A DNA stretch of 64,000 bases. It comes from Pogonophryne albipinna (lineage: Eukaryota; Chordata; Actinopteri; Perciformes; Artedidraconidae). Position 1 is the stretch's first letter. Every line of letters begins with the position of its first letter. Both the position numbers and the translations under genes were made by a program. The stretch is from positions 36,421,763 through 36,485,762 of the forward strand of contig CM053252.1 in the NCBI GenBank assembly GCA_028583405.1, read 5' to 3'. The notes beneath the pieces were generated by a model that searched no databases, was not told where the DNA came from, and was given only the letters and a program-made list of their open reading frames with translations. Shown here in pieces: positions 1-10,570 of this stretch.

Positions 1-189
1 ATATAGACGGAGTTCACTCTTTCACAGAGTGGGAGGGTGTAGGGGTCCATTTGGAATTGGGTCTTCAATCCACCCTCTTTATATACAGCAGCTGTTTGTA
101 TGTTAAGGTGAGTGTCTGTGTGTGCATGAGAGGTGAGAAACTGCATGGAGAGAGCGTCAGGCCACACAGAATACCGACAGAGCCTTTAC
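1..189 (-). other. msi2: msi2 intron, partial, downstream of the last visible exon
   Basis: This is intronic sequence 3' (in transcript sense) of the exon at 190-312. It starts with the donor at 188-189 (minus-strand GTAAAGG, a somewhat weak match after GT). No coding similarity or repeat was recognised in it. The next Musashi-2 exon must lie outside the window. Confidence 0.7.
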
Positions 190-312
190 CTGCCCCTGTG
201 TTCTGCCCGTATGCCATGTAGCCGCCGACTCTTCCAGGGGCCCCCCTACCTGAGCCACGCGCCGCCGCTACTGCTGCCGCTGCCACCGGACCGTACGCTG
301 CTGCTGGGAAGC
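190..312 (-). CDS. msi2: msi2 exon: Ala-rich and Gly/Arg-rich C-terminal segment of Musashi-2
   Basis: This coding exon belongs to Musashi-2, a cytoplasmic RNA-binding translational regulator of stem and neural progenitor cells. The 123-bp exon begins after a minus-strand CCCAG acceptor with two bases that complete a Gly codon. It reads GFPAAAYGPVAAAAVAAARG, the diagnostic Ala-rich stretch that follows QFPG in vertebrate MSI2, and MSI1 has a different sequence here. It continues with a Gly/Arg-rich run (GSGRGAPGRVGG) and YMAYGQNTGAG, then ends one base into a codon before GTAAAG. The Gly/Arg tail resembles a segment carried by some vertebrate Msi2 isoforms (recalled, not checked). GC content is high and the Ala codons are GCN repeats. 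The exon joins 14591-14665 in phase across a 14.3-kb intron. Confidence 0.93.
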
Positions 313-2004
313 CTGGGAGGAAAACACAAAAGAGGGCACTCTTAATTGATTCATTTGTTTAATCACTGTTTCCGCATGTGCACATTAAAGAATGTGGTTT
401 AACAGATTGACCTTTAATGGCTCCTTGGTAAATGTTTAAAGTCACTTGTGAAAACTACTGAGATACATTTGTGGTCAAATCTCTCAAGTTTTATATGGGT
501 AACATATAAGTTAGCAGGAATGTAATTGCATCCTCATCCTGTAATTTAGACTGTGTGAGCAATGATATGATATGTTTTATTGATGCTAACATTTTCAGAT
601 TTTCCTGATTGTGTTTTAATAAACCCTCATCTTCGTATTTGTCCCATTTGAAAATAAAAACATTTTTAAACTAGTTGTTTATAAATGCCATTTCTGGAAG
701 ACAGACTTCCAAATCAGAACTTTAATGGTGTTTGTCCACACAGCATCTTTTTTCTGAGCATCAGCCGCCTCGAGAAAAAAGTGCAGCATCCAGCATCTTT
801 TTTTCTAAGTGCTCAACCGTTGTTGCACAGCCACTCCAAGCGCTTCTAGTAAGGAATATTAAACATTTTCAGAAACTTGCCGGTGACTTACTGTTAAAAT
901 TAGAAGAGAAGCTTGCTTTTGACCGTATCTTTCAGACAGAAACTATCATGAGACATCCCCGATGCCGATCGTCCTCCTCACTCTACAGCTGTCATACTGA
1001 GCAACAAAGCTCATTCATACAAAGTGTGAGAGATAGTACCTTCTGGTTAGTGCTCATGTAAAACAAATGGGCAATAGCACAAATACATAATTAAAAACCA
1101 GGGGGTGATGATTGTCCATATATAGTGTTTTGCTTTCAACATTTTTTTTAAAGGAACAATGCGACTCTCCCCATGTGGATACAGTGGCCGAAGCTTCGGC
1201 TATTGAATGCTGTTTTTGAAGAAGGTAAACAAAGGTGAGTATGTGACTTTCTGACATCTGTTTTACTATAGAAAAAAAACACAATACTTTTTGCCGCTGC
1301 TACATTCTCTCAGCATAACGCTGCCGAGCCTGCAGTCACTGCTATCTGACTTGGTAATTTGTGAGAAATATAATGTATTGTCAACTGGGTGCTGTAGGAC
1401 TGGTCTTCACTTACCAGACACTCTAGCAAGGCAACTACATACAGCTCTGTAAAAAATGAAGAGACGACTCCGAATCTTTCCAAATTACTAACCCTAACTC
1501 TCTACATGTATGGCAGCCATTACATTCCAGTGTCTGTTGAATTCCAACACAGACAAATGTTGTCAGTAGTTTATATGAATAAACAAATCATTTTATTCAA
1601 ACACAAAGTACGTAAAATAGTAAAACAACATAAACTGATAATGCTGCAGTGGTCTTTTTTTGTGTAAACTAGCTTGTGAGATAGCCTATCCTTAGTTTAG
1701 GTTTGGAGGTTAGTTATTGATTTCCCCCCGTTGTATATTCATTTTGGTTAATCAGTTGGATATTTCAATCATCAAATAAGGAAGCAACTAAATGATGATG
1801 ATGATGAAGAAAAAGAAGAAGAAAAAAACCTTACTAAACTCCTACTGTAAGGTGCTAGCTTAGCAGGTCTCAGTAGCTGCCATCTTTTTTTTTTTTACTG
1901 GAGCAATCTATGTGATTTGGTATATTCAATCTACCTTTCAATTGCATACTTAAATGTATTTAATTGTACGTTCATGTAACGATGTCAATATAAAAATAAC
2001 AGCA

Positions 2005-2317
2005 ACGGCCCGTCCACACAGCAGCGTGCGTTGAAGCTTGCCGGCGGGCGTGTCTGAAACTCGACCAATCACATGAATCTCCCGCCTCTGACACACAAGC
2101 AGCGGTTTGATTGGCTAGAGCTTGTACTGGCATATGATTCGATTGGCTGACGCTTCTGCAGAGGCTTCAAAAGTTGAACATTGCTCAACTTTTGCAGCGA
2201 GCCACGCCAGCAAAGCTCCGCGTCGCTTCCCACAATGCAGTTCGGCGAAAAGTGACGTCACCCCATTCAAAGTGAATGGTGAAGCTTTCAACGCACGCCG
2301 CTGTGTAGACGGGCCGT
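2005..2317. mobile_element. MITE with about 35-bp terminal inverted repeats
   Basis: The left end starts ACGGCCCGTCCACACAGC and the right end is its near-perfect reverse complement (GACGGGCCGT at 2308-2317). The inverted match continues through GCGTGCGTTGAAGCTT for about 35 bp with two or three mismatches. The 313-bp interior has no transposase. It contains a small palindrome around 2170-2200 (AAAGTTGAACATTGCTCAACTTTT). No unambiguous target duplication is visible, so the superfamily is undecided. The GC-rich interior contrasts with the AT-rich flanks. Confidence 0.7.
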
Positions 2318-3957
2318 AAGTCTACTGAGAAAAATAGAAACTACGGTTTATGATAAACTGAGGAATATTGAATTAATCTGTTATACATTTTCTGCTCCAC
2401 ATTTCCCCTTTTCCTCAGCAGTGGGAAGCTTGGCCTGCCAGCTGAACTTTCAGACTTACTTGAACAAAGTGGGATTAGTAGATGTTAATGAATAGTGGGA
2501 GCCGGTGCCTTGCTTTGCCCTCTTTGAGACTCTTGCAACCCAGGAAAAGCCTGTGTGGCATTAAATCAATTTCATGGACCCTTTATTGCTAGAAAGCCAA
2601 TGTTAAGATTGCAGTGGGTTCAGGGCCTTGGTGCTTAGCTTGTCCTGAGGGGGTTTTGTGGGAACTGGGACTGAAGACAAAGAAAGTGAGAGCTCAAAGG
2701 ACAAAAAAGGTGGCTCCATAGTTTCTGGACGAATCAACATTTCCACAACATTCGTGTATCTTCCATTTCTCCCTGCTGCCCCGGTTCTTCTTGAGAATAT
2801 GTAATTAAAATATCCTTTCGGTTTGTTTTAAGCTGCTTACTCATGAAATGTGGTTGGTCTTTGCTCACCGCGAGGTAGTGTGCAGAGCTTTGCGTTTAAA
2901 ACAACTAGTTTGTTCAGTTTCTATTGTTACCTCCCTAGTTAGCGAAAAGTCAATGGAAATCAAGTTGAGTTCTTTTGAATTTGAAAGTTTGAACTTCAAG
3001 CGCAGCAACAGGCGACAATTTCAAGCAGTGCTCAATGGCGAGGGTAGCACTTCTTCCTAATCAGGCTCTCTCTCCGTAGGAAAACGGCGACCCGTTTTTA
3101 ACTCAGGTCATATGAAGGCAGCTTTATCTTCAGTAAGATCTTTACACATTCCTTGACTAGCCGTGATGTTTTCATGGACTCCTTTTGTACTCCTATTTGA
3201 ATAAATGACACATAGTAGGGTCCTCCAGATTCATCACTCGTTTGTTATCATCTGCACCCACCTGGGCTCATTCTTCTCTGACAAATGGAAAACAGTGCAG
3301 CTGCGAGTCTGGGATGGAGAATTGTGATTAAGGGGCTACTTAGAAATGGCGAATGTGTGTTGGGAAAATACTGAATGTACTCTTCTAATATCAGAGTAGC
3401 ACATGATAACAAAGGCCCTACGTAGCTGTGTACGTAACCGGATGTATGATTACCTAGAAGAGCGTCAGGACTGTTTTAGGCATATGATAGCTATGTTACA
3501 ACGATTAACATGATGATTCAGCCTCTATGGATATAGACATATGACTGTCATGTTTATTGCTTACGCAGACTTTAGCTAATCCGAACTAAACATTGAATAC
3601 TGCTTTGAACCAGTATTCCTCCATCTTGTGACTGTGTACCCTCTCTTGTATATAAGCAAGTCAAGGACACTATTCGTGGAACTATTTATTCCCATGCAGC
3701 TCTGTATGTGATGACTACTTCCATTCTTGCAAGGATAATAAATACATGTATCCTGATATTGAAGACCAAGTGATATTATTCTAACAATGTGTGTTCTTCC
3801 GAACAGCAACACCATCCACTTCCTCAACATTAACCAGGGTCAAGTGCTGTCTGAAGTAGTGGAAGCTTCATTGGCGGGAAGAGGGGCAAGAAAGCTAAAT
3901 TGCTATAAACATCATGAATCAAATGAAGCTTAAAAAATGTTAAATGCTTATATTAAA

Positions 3958-4230
3958 AGGTCCCCTATTATACTGTTTTTCATCAATATATTATAGGTTT
4001 CAGATATATACAAACATGTCTCCGAAGCCATTGACTCGAAATACCCAACAGATCATGCATTGTAGCATGCCATAAACCCCTCTGTTTCAGCCCTGTTTCA
4101 AAAGTGTTGATTCTCTGTATGTTACTTTAGATGAAAACAAGGAGCCCCTCTCCACGCCCCTCTGAGAGAGATTTGGTTAAAAAGAACACAATGGTGTTGT
4201 TGTTGTTGCTATAATGCAGGGGTATTATTA
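3958..4230 (+). repeat. Probable dispersed DNA-transposon-derived repeat, partial
   Basis: The segment opens AAAGGTCCCCTATTATACTG and continues through an ATATTATAGG stretch and a CCCCTCTCCACGCCCCTCTG block. I recognise these from a common interspersed repeat of fish genomes, but I cannot name the family. No matching right terminus was found, so this is either a truncated copy or one disrupted by later insertions. Confidence 0.35.
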
Positions 4231-4466
4231 TCCAGTAGAATGCCCTTACCTACTACTGGCCTAGTTAAATCAAAGTGGTTTAGTTTTTTTGGCTGGGCAG
4301 TGTAGTTTTACACCGTCTTATTTGACTTTCTCAGGACTTAAAACTGTTTTTTGGTGGCAGACCCCCACAAAGAAAAAAACATATTTACACACGTAAGGTC
4401 ATCATTTTAACAGGTTTTTATGCTCATCGACTCATCCGTGAGCAGAGCATCAAGTTGGCATGCCTA

Positions 4467-4595
4467 TTACAGCTGAATGCGGCGATTACCATCTTGTTCA
4501 GCAAAACGCCTCACAAACTTATTAAGATCTAAAGCTTTAGTGCGTTTTGATTCGATGCTGAGTACAGCCAAACTTGAAAGTCTCTTCTCTGTCAT
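4467..4595 (-). pseudogene. hAT transposase C-terminal (dimerisation) remnant
   Basis: A 42-codon minus-strand reading frame ends with TAA at 4467-4469. It contains RLSSLAVLSIES, then KALDLNKFVRRFAE, and ends NRRIQL. This matches the extreme C-terminus of hAT transposases of the TTF/ZMYM-like type (pattern RL-x-x-LA-x-LSIE...FA). It lacks the catalytic domain, so it survives only as a fragment. It is in the correct orientation to belong to the element whose terminus lies at 5348. The frame is shorter than 60 residues but the motif is distinctive. Confidence 0.6.
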
Positions 4596-4839
4596 TGTAG
4601 ACCACAAATACCTTATTCCTTCCGTCTACTTGGGTCCGAATGCGCCGTCCCGTTCAAATGAAATCGCCGCCAATCACATTTCCTCGCTCGCGCAAGGGCC
4701 GGGGGAGGGGTTAAAAGGGTCGCGTCTTGTGCTGCATTCACCTTCAGGGATTTTCTCTCATGAATGTCCGATTAGCCACAACTTTTATTTCAAAACAAAG
4801 CTGCCAACTGGGGTGGCTAGGCTATTTTTAGGTTGGCAG

Positions 4840-5314
4840 CATACTTGCCAACCTTGAGACCTCAGAAATCGGGAGCATTTCAAAACCACCGCGGGGGGGC
4901 TAGTGGATAGCCGGAGCTGTATTAGATTAACATTAACATGCTTATTGTAGTTGTAAGTGCACTACCTTGCGGCCAGTAGCACCATCCTTGATGGAGCATA
5001 TGTGTGGGCTGGACCTGTATTTTACAGGAAAGGAGTGAGCAGAGGGTAGAATTGTCGATTCTTGTTCTGTTTGCTGTGACTATCTTCCTTATCCTCTCAG
5101 ACTTTGAGTTGCGCGCGCTACTAAAGAGACGCGCTACCATGGAAACCAAACAATGGTGTAGCTGTATTAAAGTCCGAGTGGAAACAGTCCTGAGTAAATC
5201 TGATTTTGTCAGAAATCGGGAGAAATGTGGGAGAAATATGACCCCGGGAGGAAACCGGGAGAGGGCAATGAAATCGGGAATCTCCCGCGAAAATCGGGAT
5301 GGTTGGCAAGTATG
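4840..5314. mobile_element. hAT-type MITE with 8-bp target duplication
   Basis: The 475-bp element starts CATACTTGCCAACC and ends GGTTGGCAAGTATG, a perfect 14-bp inverted repeat. It is flanked by the direct 8-bp duplication GTTGGCAG (4832-4839 and 5315-5322), as expected for hAT transposition. The subterminal regions are rich in CGGGAG and CTCCCG motifs. No transposase is present; the ORFs on both strands here read through the non-autonomous interior and its flanks. Confidence 0.85.
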
Positions 5315-5348
5315 GTTGGCAGTTGCCACCCCAGTAGATCCGCCCCTG

Positions 5349-5695
5349 CTTGACCGGTACTCGCTTTTGATCAAAGTCAATGCGGAAAACCCGCACTCAC
5401 ACAGGTAGGCGGAGGTGAAGGGAATGAGCACTTTTACAGCCTTTTTGGCGAGGTGGGGGAACGTCTCCACAGACAGCCAAAAGTGTGCAAGTGACGTGTT
5501 CTGCCAGACGCTGTCTCCTCTTTCACTTTAGGTAACTTCACTAAAAATCGATCCATGTTGCCGCTCGCATAAAGTTAGCTGAAGTTAACTAGCTAGATTT
5601 CACTGTTTCTCGTTATTTTTTTCTCACGTTGCGCCTCCCCTGAAGCTCTCTGGTGCCCCCCAGGGGAGGCGCGCCTCACACTTTGAAAACCGCTG
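5349..5695 (-). pseudogene. Internally deleted hAT transposase (Charlie/ZBED5-like), N- and C-terminal pieces fused
   Basis: On the minus strand a hAT-like terminus, CAGCGGTTTTCAAAGTGTG, begins at 5695. A start codon at 5554-5556 opens MDRFLVKLPKVKEE, after which the sequence passes into FPHLAKKAVKVLIPFTSAYL and CECGFSALTLIKSEYR. The latter is the conserved C-terminal block of Charlie/ZBED5-like hAT transposases. The whole catalytic core between these pieces is missing, so this is a deletion derivative. It is cut off at 5349, directly after the conserved KSEYR, by insertion of the element ending at 5348. It is not a functional host gene. Confidence 0.65.
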
Positions 5696-6625
5696 ATCTA
5701 CACTTTTCCAGTTTATCTTGTATTCAAAATTAGATACAATTGTTTTCTTTATATTAAACATATTTAACTAGAGGACAGCTCTGTGAAGTAGTTGCGATAC
5801 AAGATGGAAATATATTTTAAATATACAGTATACAATGCCAAAATCAGGATAACATTATGGATAAGACAAACATTAACGGCAGGGATAGTATTCAGATTTG
5901 CATACACATTATCAGATCCAAACTAATTACATTTTATTGCAATCCTCAAATGTTTTGTTCCTCATTCAACCATGTACTGTAAACATCTTTATATCTTTGT
6001 TTTAAAAAGGGCTGTCCAAGTGTATCACTACTTTTTGTGCAAAGTGACTAACCCCCAGTTTCCACTGGGTCCGTCTGCGCCGCGCTGCGCCGCGTCACGG
6101 CTGCGCTGCAGTTTTGGTCCGACCTCCTCTAGCGCCATAACCCACCGGACGCGTCCCAGAAGCGTTTCAGAAGCGTAGCGTCGTGCGTGCCGGCTCGCAG
6201 TTTTGTTATTGATTCGGGCATCCTGGATATTTGTACTTCTACAAGAAAGTAAGTAGGCTACGTAGTTAAATGTTTTATTTTTGTGTCTGTTTAAATTGTG
6301 TTTATTGAATGGCTCTGTACTGTACCTACAAGTATTAATTAACTTTAAAACATTAATATGTAGTTGTTACCTTCCACTCCACAAACTGCAGCGACTAAAA
6401 ACCAGGCCTTGTCCTTTCTGATGTTGTCCTTCTAGTAAGCATTGGTTACATCATATCAGAGATGGGGACTCGAGTCTGTGACTCGGACTCGAGTCGCACT
6501 TAAGTCGCATACACAGAGACTTCAGACTTGACTTGGACTCCTGCTCAAAAGACTTCGGACTCGACTTGGACTCGTGTTTTGGGACTCGTGAACAATCATT
6601 GTGTTTTCTATTTTTGGCGTATTAA

Positions 6626-6912
6626 AGGTGGGGTAGGTAAGTTTGAGAAACCGGCTCGAGATCGCTAGAATTTGAAAATACACAACCGGAGAAAATCTGC
6701 CACTTCCTCACAGAGCCCCTCCTCCAACACACACGAACGCGCACATGACCAATGAGGGCACGAGATAAGTTTGTGCCCCGATGGGAGGCTGACAGGCAGG
6801 TAGGCCATCCAGTTATTTTAGCCGGGCCGGCTATCGGGATGTTAAGAGCATTCCATGGAATATAACAAAAAGTGTATCTCGAGCCGGTTTCTCAAACTTA
6901 CCTACCCCACAT
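6626..6912. mobile_element. TTAA-flanked MITE, innermost layer of the nest
   Basis: The left end AGGTGGGGTAGGTAAGTTTG and the right end (reverse complement ATGTGGGGTAGGTAAGTTTG) extend as an inverted repeat of about 38 bp through AGAAACCGGCTCGAGAT. The copy is flanked by TTAA on both sides (6622-6625 and 6913-6916). The 287-bp interior matches parts of the larger element at 26651-27804 in the opposite orientation, including TTCCATGGAATATAACAAAA. This copy is therefore an internal-deletion derivative of that family. TTAA flanks are typical of piggyBac, although TTA/TAA (Harbinger) cannot be excluded. Confidence 0.8.
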
Positions 6913-6948
6913 TTAACATTAACATCATGGTAACATCATGGTAACACC

Positions 6949-7133
6949 ATGGCGACCGGCGGCACACCTGCAGCTGTACCGCTTGTAATTAGGTTCAACT
7001 ATAAACACTTCGAACAAAACGCCGGCGGCACCAACAAAAGGAGCGCACACTGCAAAGTCTGCAATATTAAAATCAAGGATGCTGGTGCAACAAAGTCAAA
7101 TTTCATCAGGCACTTGAAAACTCACCCGGAGAG
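6949..7133 (+). CDS. BED-type zinc-finger first exon of the hAT element
   Basis: A start codon in good context (ACACCATGG) opens about 61 codons, ending at a donor-like AG|GTCAGT at 7133/7134. The region CKVCNIKIKDAG followed by FIRHLKTH fits the BED finger pattern (C-x2-C ... H-x4-H), a DNA-binding module typical of the N-terminus of hAT transposases. The preceding FNYKHFEQN block is also seen in such proteins. No downstream catalytic exon is recognisable before the element ends at 8355. The reading frame is free of stops, but I expect it to be a leftover of the transposon rather than a host gene. Confidence 0.6.
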
Positions 7134-7885
7134 GTCAGTCACATTAACGCATATGGACGGTTAGCAAACATGTTTAGCTCAGCATCAGCTATGTAATGTT
7201 AACTTAGCTTGCTACTAGCTTTGTAACTGAATATTTGAAAAGATGAGTGAATGTTTGCTTGTCACACTTGTTTGCGTTGAGTGGCATTGACATCCAACTC
7301 TTGACATGACATAAAAAAGGTCGGTAACGTTAATCATTACGTTCCGCTGCCACCATCTACTGGCTAACGTTAAACGTAGAAAAATACATAGTTACATACA
7401 TAAATACATCTGTCGGTTTATAGGCAGGTTACAGGTTTATTGTTGACCACGTAACGTTAATGTTACAGGTTTATCAGGTTACCATTACACTGGGTTTGAG
7501 TGAGAGGATAGAGGAATATGTTTATTTATAGTAGACTTAAAAGATGTAATTAGAGACCCAGTGTAATTAAACAATACGGTTGCAGAGGTCACATTTTAAC
7601 ATTTTTGTCCACTGGCCAAATGGCTAGCCTAGTGAATGTAGAAATTTTACCAGCCACTCAATAGATTGCCATTGTTATTTTTGGCTGGTGCGTGCAACAT
7701 ACAGAACCAGCCACTTGCATGATTTACCAGCATTTGGTTGGTAAATGGTGTTAATGGTAGATATCTCTTTTGGAACAGGTCATGTTTTAATATCACCAGT
7801 TCAGTATATTTCAGATAATATTGCAGCAATAGTTTTTTAGTTGCAAATGGCACAGAACAAATGTTTACTTTTAAGTACTTTTAAC

Positions 7886-7940
7886 ACAGTTTCCCTGCGG
7901 GGGATTAATAAAGTATTTGTGATACTGATTTCTGATTCTG
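7886..7940 (+). repeat. LINE 3'-tail-like fragment
   Basis: TTTCCCTGCGGGGGATTAAT followed by AAAGTATTTGTGATACTGAT and imperfect CTGATTCTGA repeats resembles the 3' end of a fish non-LTR retrotransposon, where AATAAAGTA is followed by short tandem repeats. Only about 55 bp is recognisable, and it lies within the hAT element. Confidence 0.4.
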
Positions 7941-9837
7941 AAGTGTTTTGCTTATAAGTTGTTTGCATTTAGCTAAAGTGTGATGTTTTTCCTCATATTG
8001 CATTGCAATAGCCTGTTTAAAGTGATCATATAACAAACAACTAATCAGTCCTGATACTGTATGCTAATAGATATAGGAGTGATAATAATACAGTAAATGC
8101 TTTGGATTTCTTAGATATAGCTGTGCAGTATTCTTAACAGACTGGATAGCAGCAGACAATAGAAGGCTTATTAGAACCAGAAGAGACATGGGACTTTTAT
8201 TTTTTAGAGACTTGAGACTTGACTTGGACTCGTGACCAAAGACTTGAGACTTGATCAAGTCTCACCCCACAAAGACTTGAGACTTGACTTGGACTCGTGA
8301 CCAAAGACTTGAGACTTGACTTGGACTTGCAAAAAAAGACTTGTGAACATCTCTGCATCATATAAAATAGTGTGTTTTTCCACTTCCATGATGAAAACCT
8401 CGTCGTCCATTGTGCGTATCGTAGTGGAGGTGTTGTGATGAAGGAGGGGGGTCTGCTAAATTAGTATATGTGGGGGATGGGCCTGGCCCGGATGCTCACC
8501 TTTCCACTTCCTGCGAGGGGGGGCTGCTTGCCCGACCTTACGTTACGGCTGCGCCGCGGCAAAAATAGGATTCATTCTAATTTTAGAGAAGCGCTGCGCC
8601 GAGCCGCTTCTGGGGCGCGTCTGAGCCGTAACGCGGCGCGTGTGGTGGAATAGCACCTATTGACTAGAGTGGCCGCGAACCTTACGACCGCCGCAGCGCA
8701 GCCGTAACGCGGCGCAGCGCGGCGCAGACGGACCCGGTGGAAACTGGGGGTAAGGACAGCACATATTGCTTAATCCTGAAGAGTTTGACCACAAAATTAT
8801 TCTGTATGGTACAAGTGTTGCTACAGTTTGGACTTCTCCATGCAAACCATGCGACGGCAGAGTAGGTACAGAAGGGTTGTGCCAAAAAGCTCCACTCTGC
8901 TTACAAATTGCCCACTTTCCGATTAGTATTACGAAAATTAACAGCCTTGTTCATGAGTTAATAGCCTCCAAGGATATCAAGTGCATGGTTTCACCCACAA
9001 ATACTGTATGTGTTTGTTTTTGCCAGGCCTCTGGTTTTGGAATTATGTCACTTTTCCAAAAAAGCATCCACCTTCACATTTGGAGTCAGATAATGAGTAC
9101 AGACATAGGCACACAAACACACACTCAGACACACACATTCTTTTGGATGCCTGCAGTCTGAGCTAATGGTGCATTTCACATAGCTATTTTTGAAGGCATT
9201 AAGGCACAGAGAGAATCCAATTGGAACAGCCATCCATCCCTCTTCAAAAATAGACAACCTATTGTTGACACATTCTCTGTGAAAAACAAGGCTTCTTCTT
9301 TCCTGTTCCCCAGCAGTGAGTGTATAAAAGCCTGCGACCTCTGTCTGTTCCACTCTGGTGAGTGCAGCATCACACAGATGTAGTAAAGGCAGTGGGAATG
9401 TGGGTTAAAATGCAGCTGAGGGCTGTCGACTCCAAGCATAAAGTAGAAAATAAAAGGCATAAAGGTCTAGGAGGAAGGGCTGCTGTATGAAGGACTCACC
9501 AGGCAATCTGTAATACATGTGAAATACTGAAAGGCTATAGCAACACAGACATTTAACTTTAGACAAGCGGAGTGATCTGGAGATCATTCACAGTAAGAGG
9601 GATCATTTTTAGCCATGTGATGTCCAAAAATATTTTTTATTGGGGTTCCATGATTTAAAAATATAAAAACAAAAACAATTGCAACCAAATCAACCTTTTT
9701 TTGAAATCTGACCTTCTCCTAAACACAACTTCAAATCAATCACGCAAATTGTGCCATGTCATTGTGATTTCATTGGTTAAAAAACGTTTTATTTTTCATG
9801 TATTGATGCTAGCGGAAGAGCAGCCCTACTTTGCGAC

Positions 9838-10035
9838 ATTAAAGGTCACCTATTAAGCAAAATGCACTGTTTGATGTCTTTTATCCATGAATATGTGTCC
9901 CCGGTGTGTCAGGGAACTCACAAAGTGTCAGAAAACACAACCCTCTCACTTTTCCTCCTTACCCAAATCTCTAAAAACGGGGGTACAACGGAGCTGATCC
10001 AGATTTGCTGAGTGTGTGTGTCTGTGTGCGCGCAG
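9838..10035 (+). repeat. Dispersed repeat sharing its start with 47132
   Basis: TAAAGGTCACCTATTAAGCA and the following ATGTCTTTTATCCATGAATA with TGTGTCCCCGGTGTGT match the sequence beginning at 47132 (TAAAGGTCACCTATTATGCA...). Within the window this is therefore a two-copy repeat family with the same orientation and start point. The right terminus is not seen. The hAT-type MITE at 10036 begins where the similarity fades. Confidence 0.6.
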
Positions 10036-10570
10036 AGGTACAGTAGGAGAAGTACTCAGATATTGTACTTGAGTAAAAGTAGAAGTACCAAAGTGTAGGA
10101 ATACTCTGTAACAAGTAAAAGTATTCAAAAGGTCACTGAAGTAAAAGAACAAAAGTATTAGCATCAAAGTAAACTTAAAGTACCACAAGTAAAAGTAGTC
10201 ATGGTGCAGATTGGTCCATTTCAGAATAATATATATGATATGTTTTATAATGATTGATCATGAAAGTGTTCTCAAAGCTGGTAAAGGTGCAGCTAGTTTG
10301 AATGACTTTGTATACTGCAGGGTAGCTTGTGGATTTACTCCAGGTGGAACTAAAGACTGATTTAACACTTGATTAGATTTCACATCATTCATCCACATCT
10401 GTAGAGTAACTAAAGGTATTAAATACATGTAGGGGAGTAAAAGTACATAATATAACTCTGAATTGTAGTTGAGTAGAAGTACAAAGTAACATAAAATGGA
10501 AATACTCAAGTAAAGTACCTCAAAATTGTACTTAAGTACAGTACTTGAGTGAATATATTTAGTTACTTGA
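10036..10570. mobile_element. Decayed hAT-type MITE rich in AGTACTTAAGTA motifs
   Basis: The left part (GGAGAAGTACTCAGAT...GTACTTGAGTAAAAGTAGAA) and right part (GTACTTAAGTACAGTACTTG near 10528) contain the short GTACTTGAGTA-like motifs repeated in both orientations. These are characteristic of a very common fish hAT-type MITE. No transposase is present. The terminal bases are degraded, so boundaries are approximate and no clean target duplication could be assigned. Confidence 0.6.

Larger units (their letters stand above)
4467..5348 (-). mobile_element. hAT element remnant (CAGGGGCGG terminus), left end unresolved
   Basis: On the minus strand a terminus CAGGGGCGGATCTACTGG starts at 5348 and runs left toward the transposase C-terminal remnant at 4467-4595. 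It is interrupted by the 475-bp MITE at 4840-5314. Once that MITE and one copy of its target duplication are removed, the sequence around GTTGGCAG joins without a break. The other terminus was not found, so the left boundary given here is only the end of the coding remnant. The element appears to have inserted into the hAT copy at 5349-5695. Confidence 0.5.
6457..8355 (+). mobile_element. hAT element with BED-finger exon, middle layer of the nest
   Basis: The left end CAGAGATGGGGACTCGAGTC and right end (reverse complement CAGAGATGTTCACAAGTC) are imperfect inverted repeats. They are flanked by a perfect 8-bp duplication CATCATAT (6449-6456 and 8356-8363). Both subterminal regions contain many GACTTGGACTCG/GACTTGAGACTTG repeats, as is common in hAT elements. 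The 1,899-bp copy keeps a BED zinc-finger exon (6949-7133) but no catalytic domain, so it is non-autonomous. It sits inside the Harbinger-like MITE and itself contains the MITE at 6626-6912. Confidence 0.85.
6052..8750. mobile_element. PIF/Harbinger-like MITE, outer layer of a three-level nest
   Basis: The ends are CCCCCAGTTTCCACTGGGTC and its reverse complement ending CCCAGTTTCCACCGGG-type sequence at 8750. Inverted similarity exceeds 50 bp (GTCCGTCTGCGCCGCG...). Flanks are TAA on both sides (6049-6051 and 8751-8753), the TWA-type duplication expected of PIF/Harbinger. Without the inner hAT insertion the element is about 0.79 kb, similar to the second copy at 45266-46012. It has no transposase. 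The copy carries the motif GTACTTCTACAAGAAAGTAA near 6231, which is shared with the second copy. Confidence 0.8.

Noticed and set aside
4922..5470. 182-codon minus-strand ORF as a host gene
   Set aside because: It fuses the C-terminal block of one hAT transposase with the interior of an inserted MITE and an unrelated hAT terminus. Only the part around 5349-5470 is protein-like.
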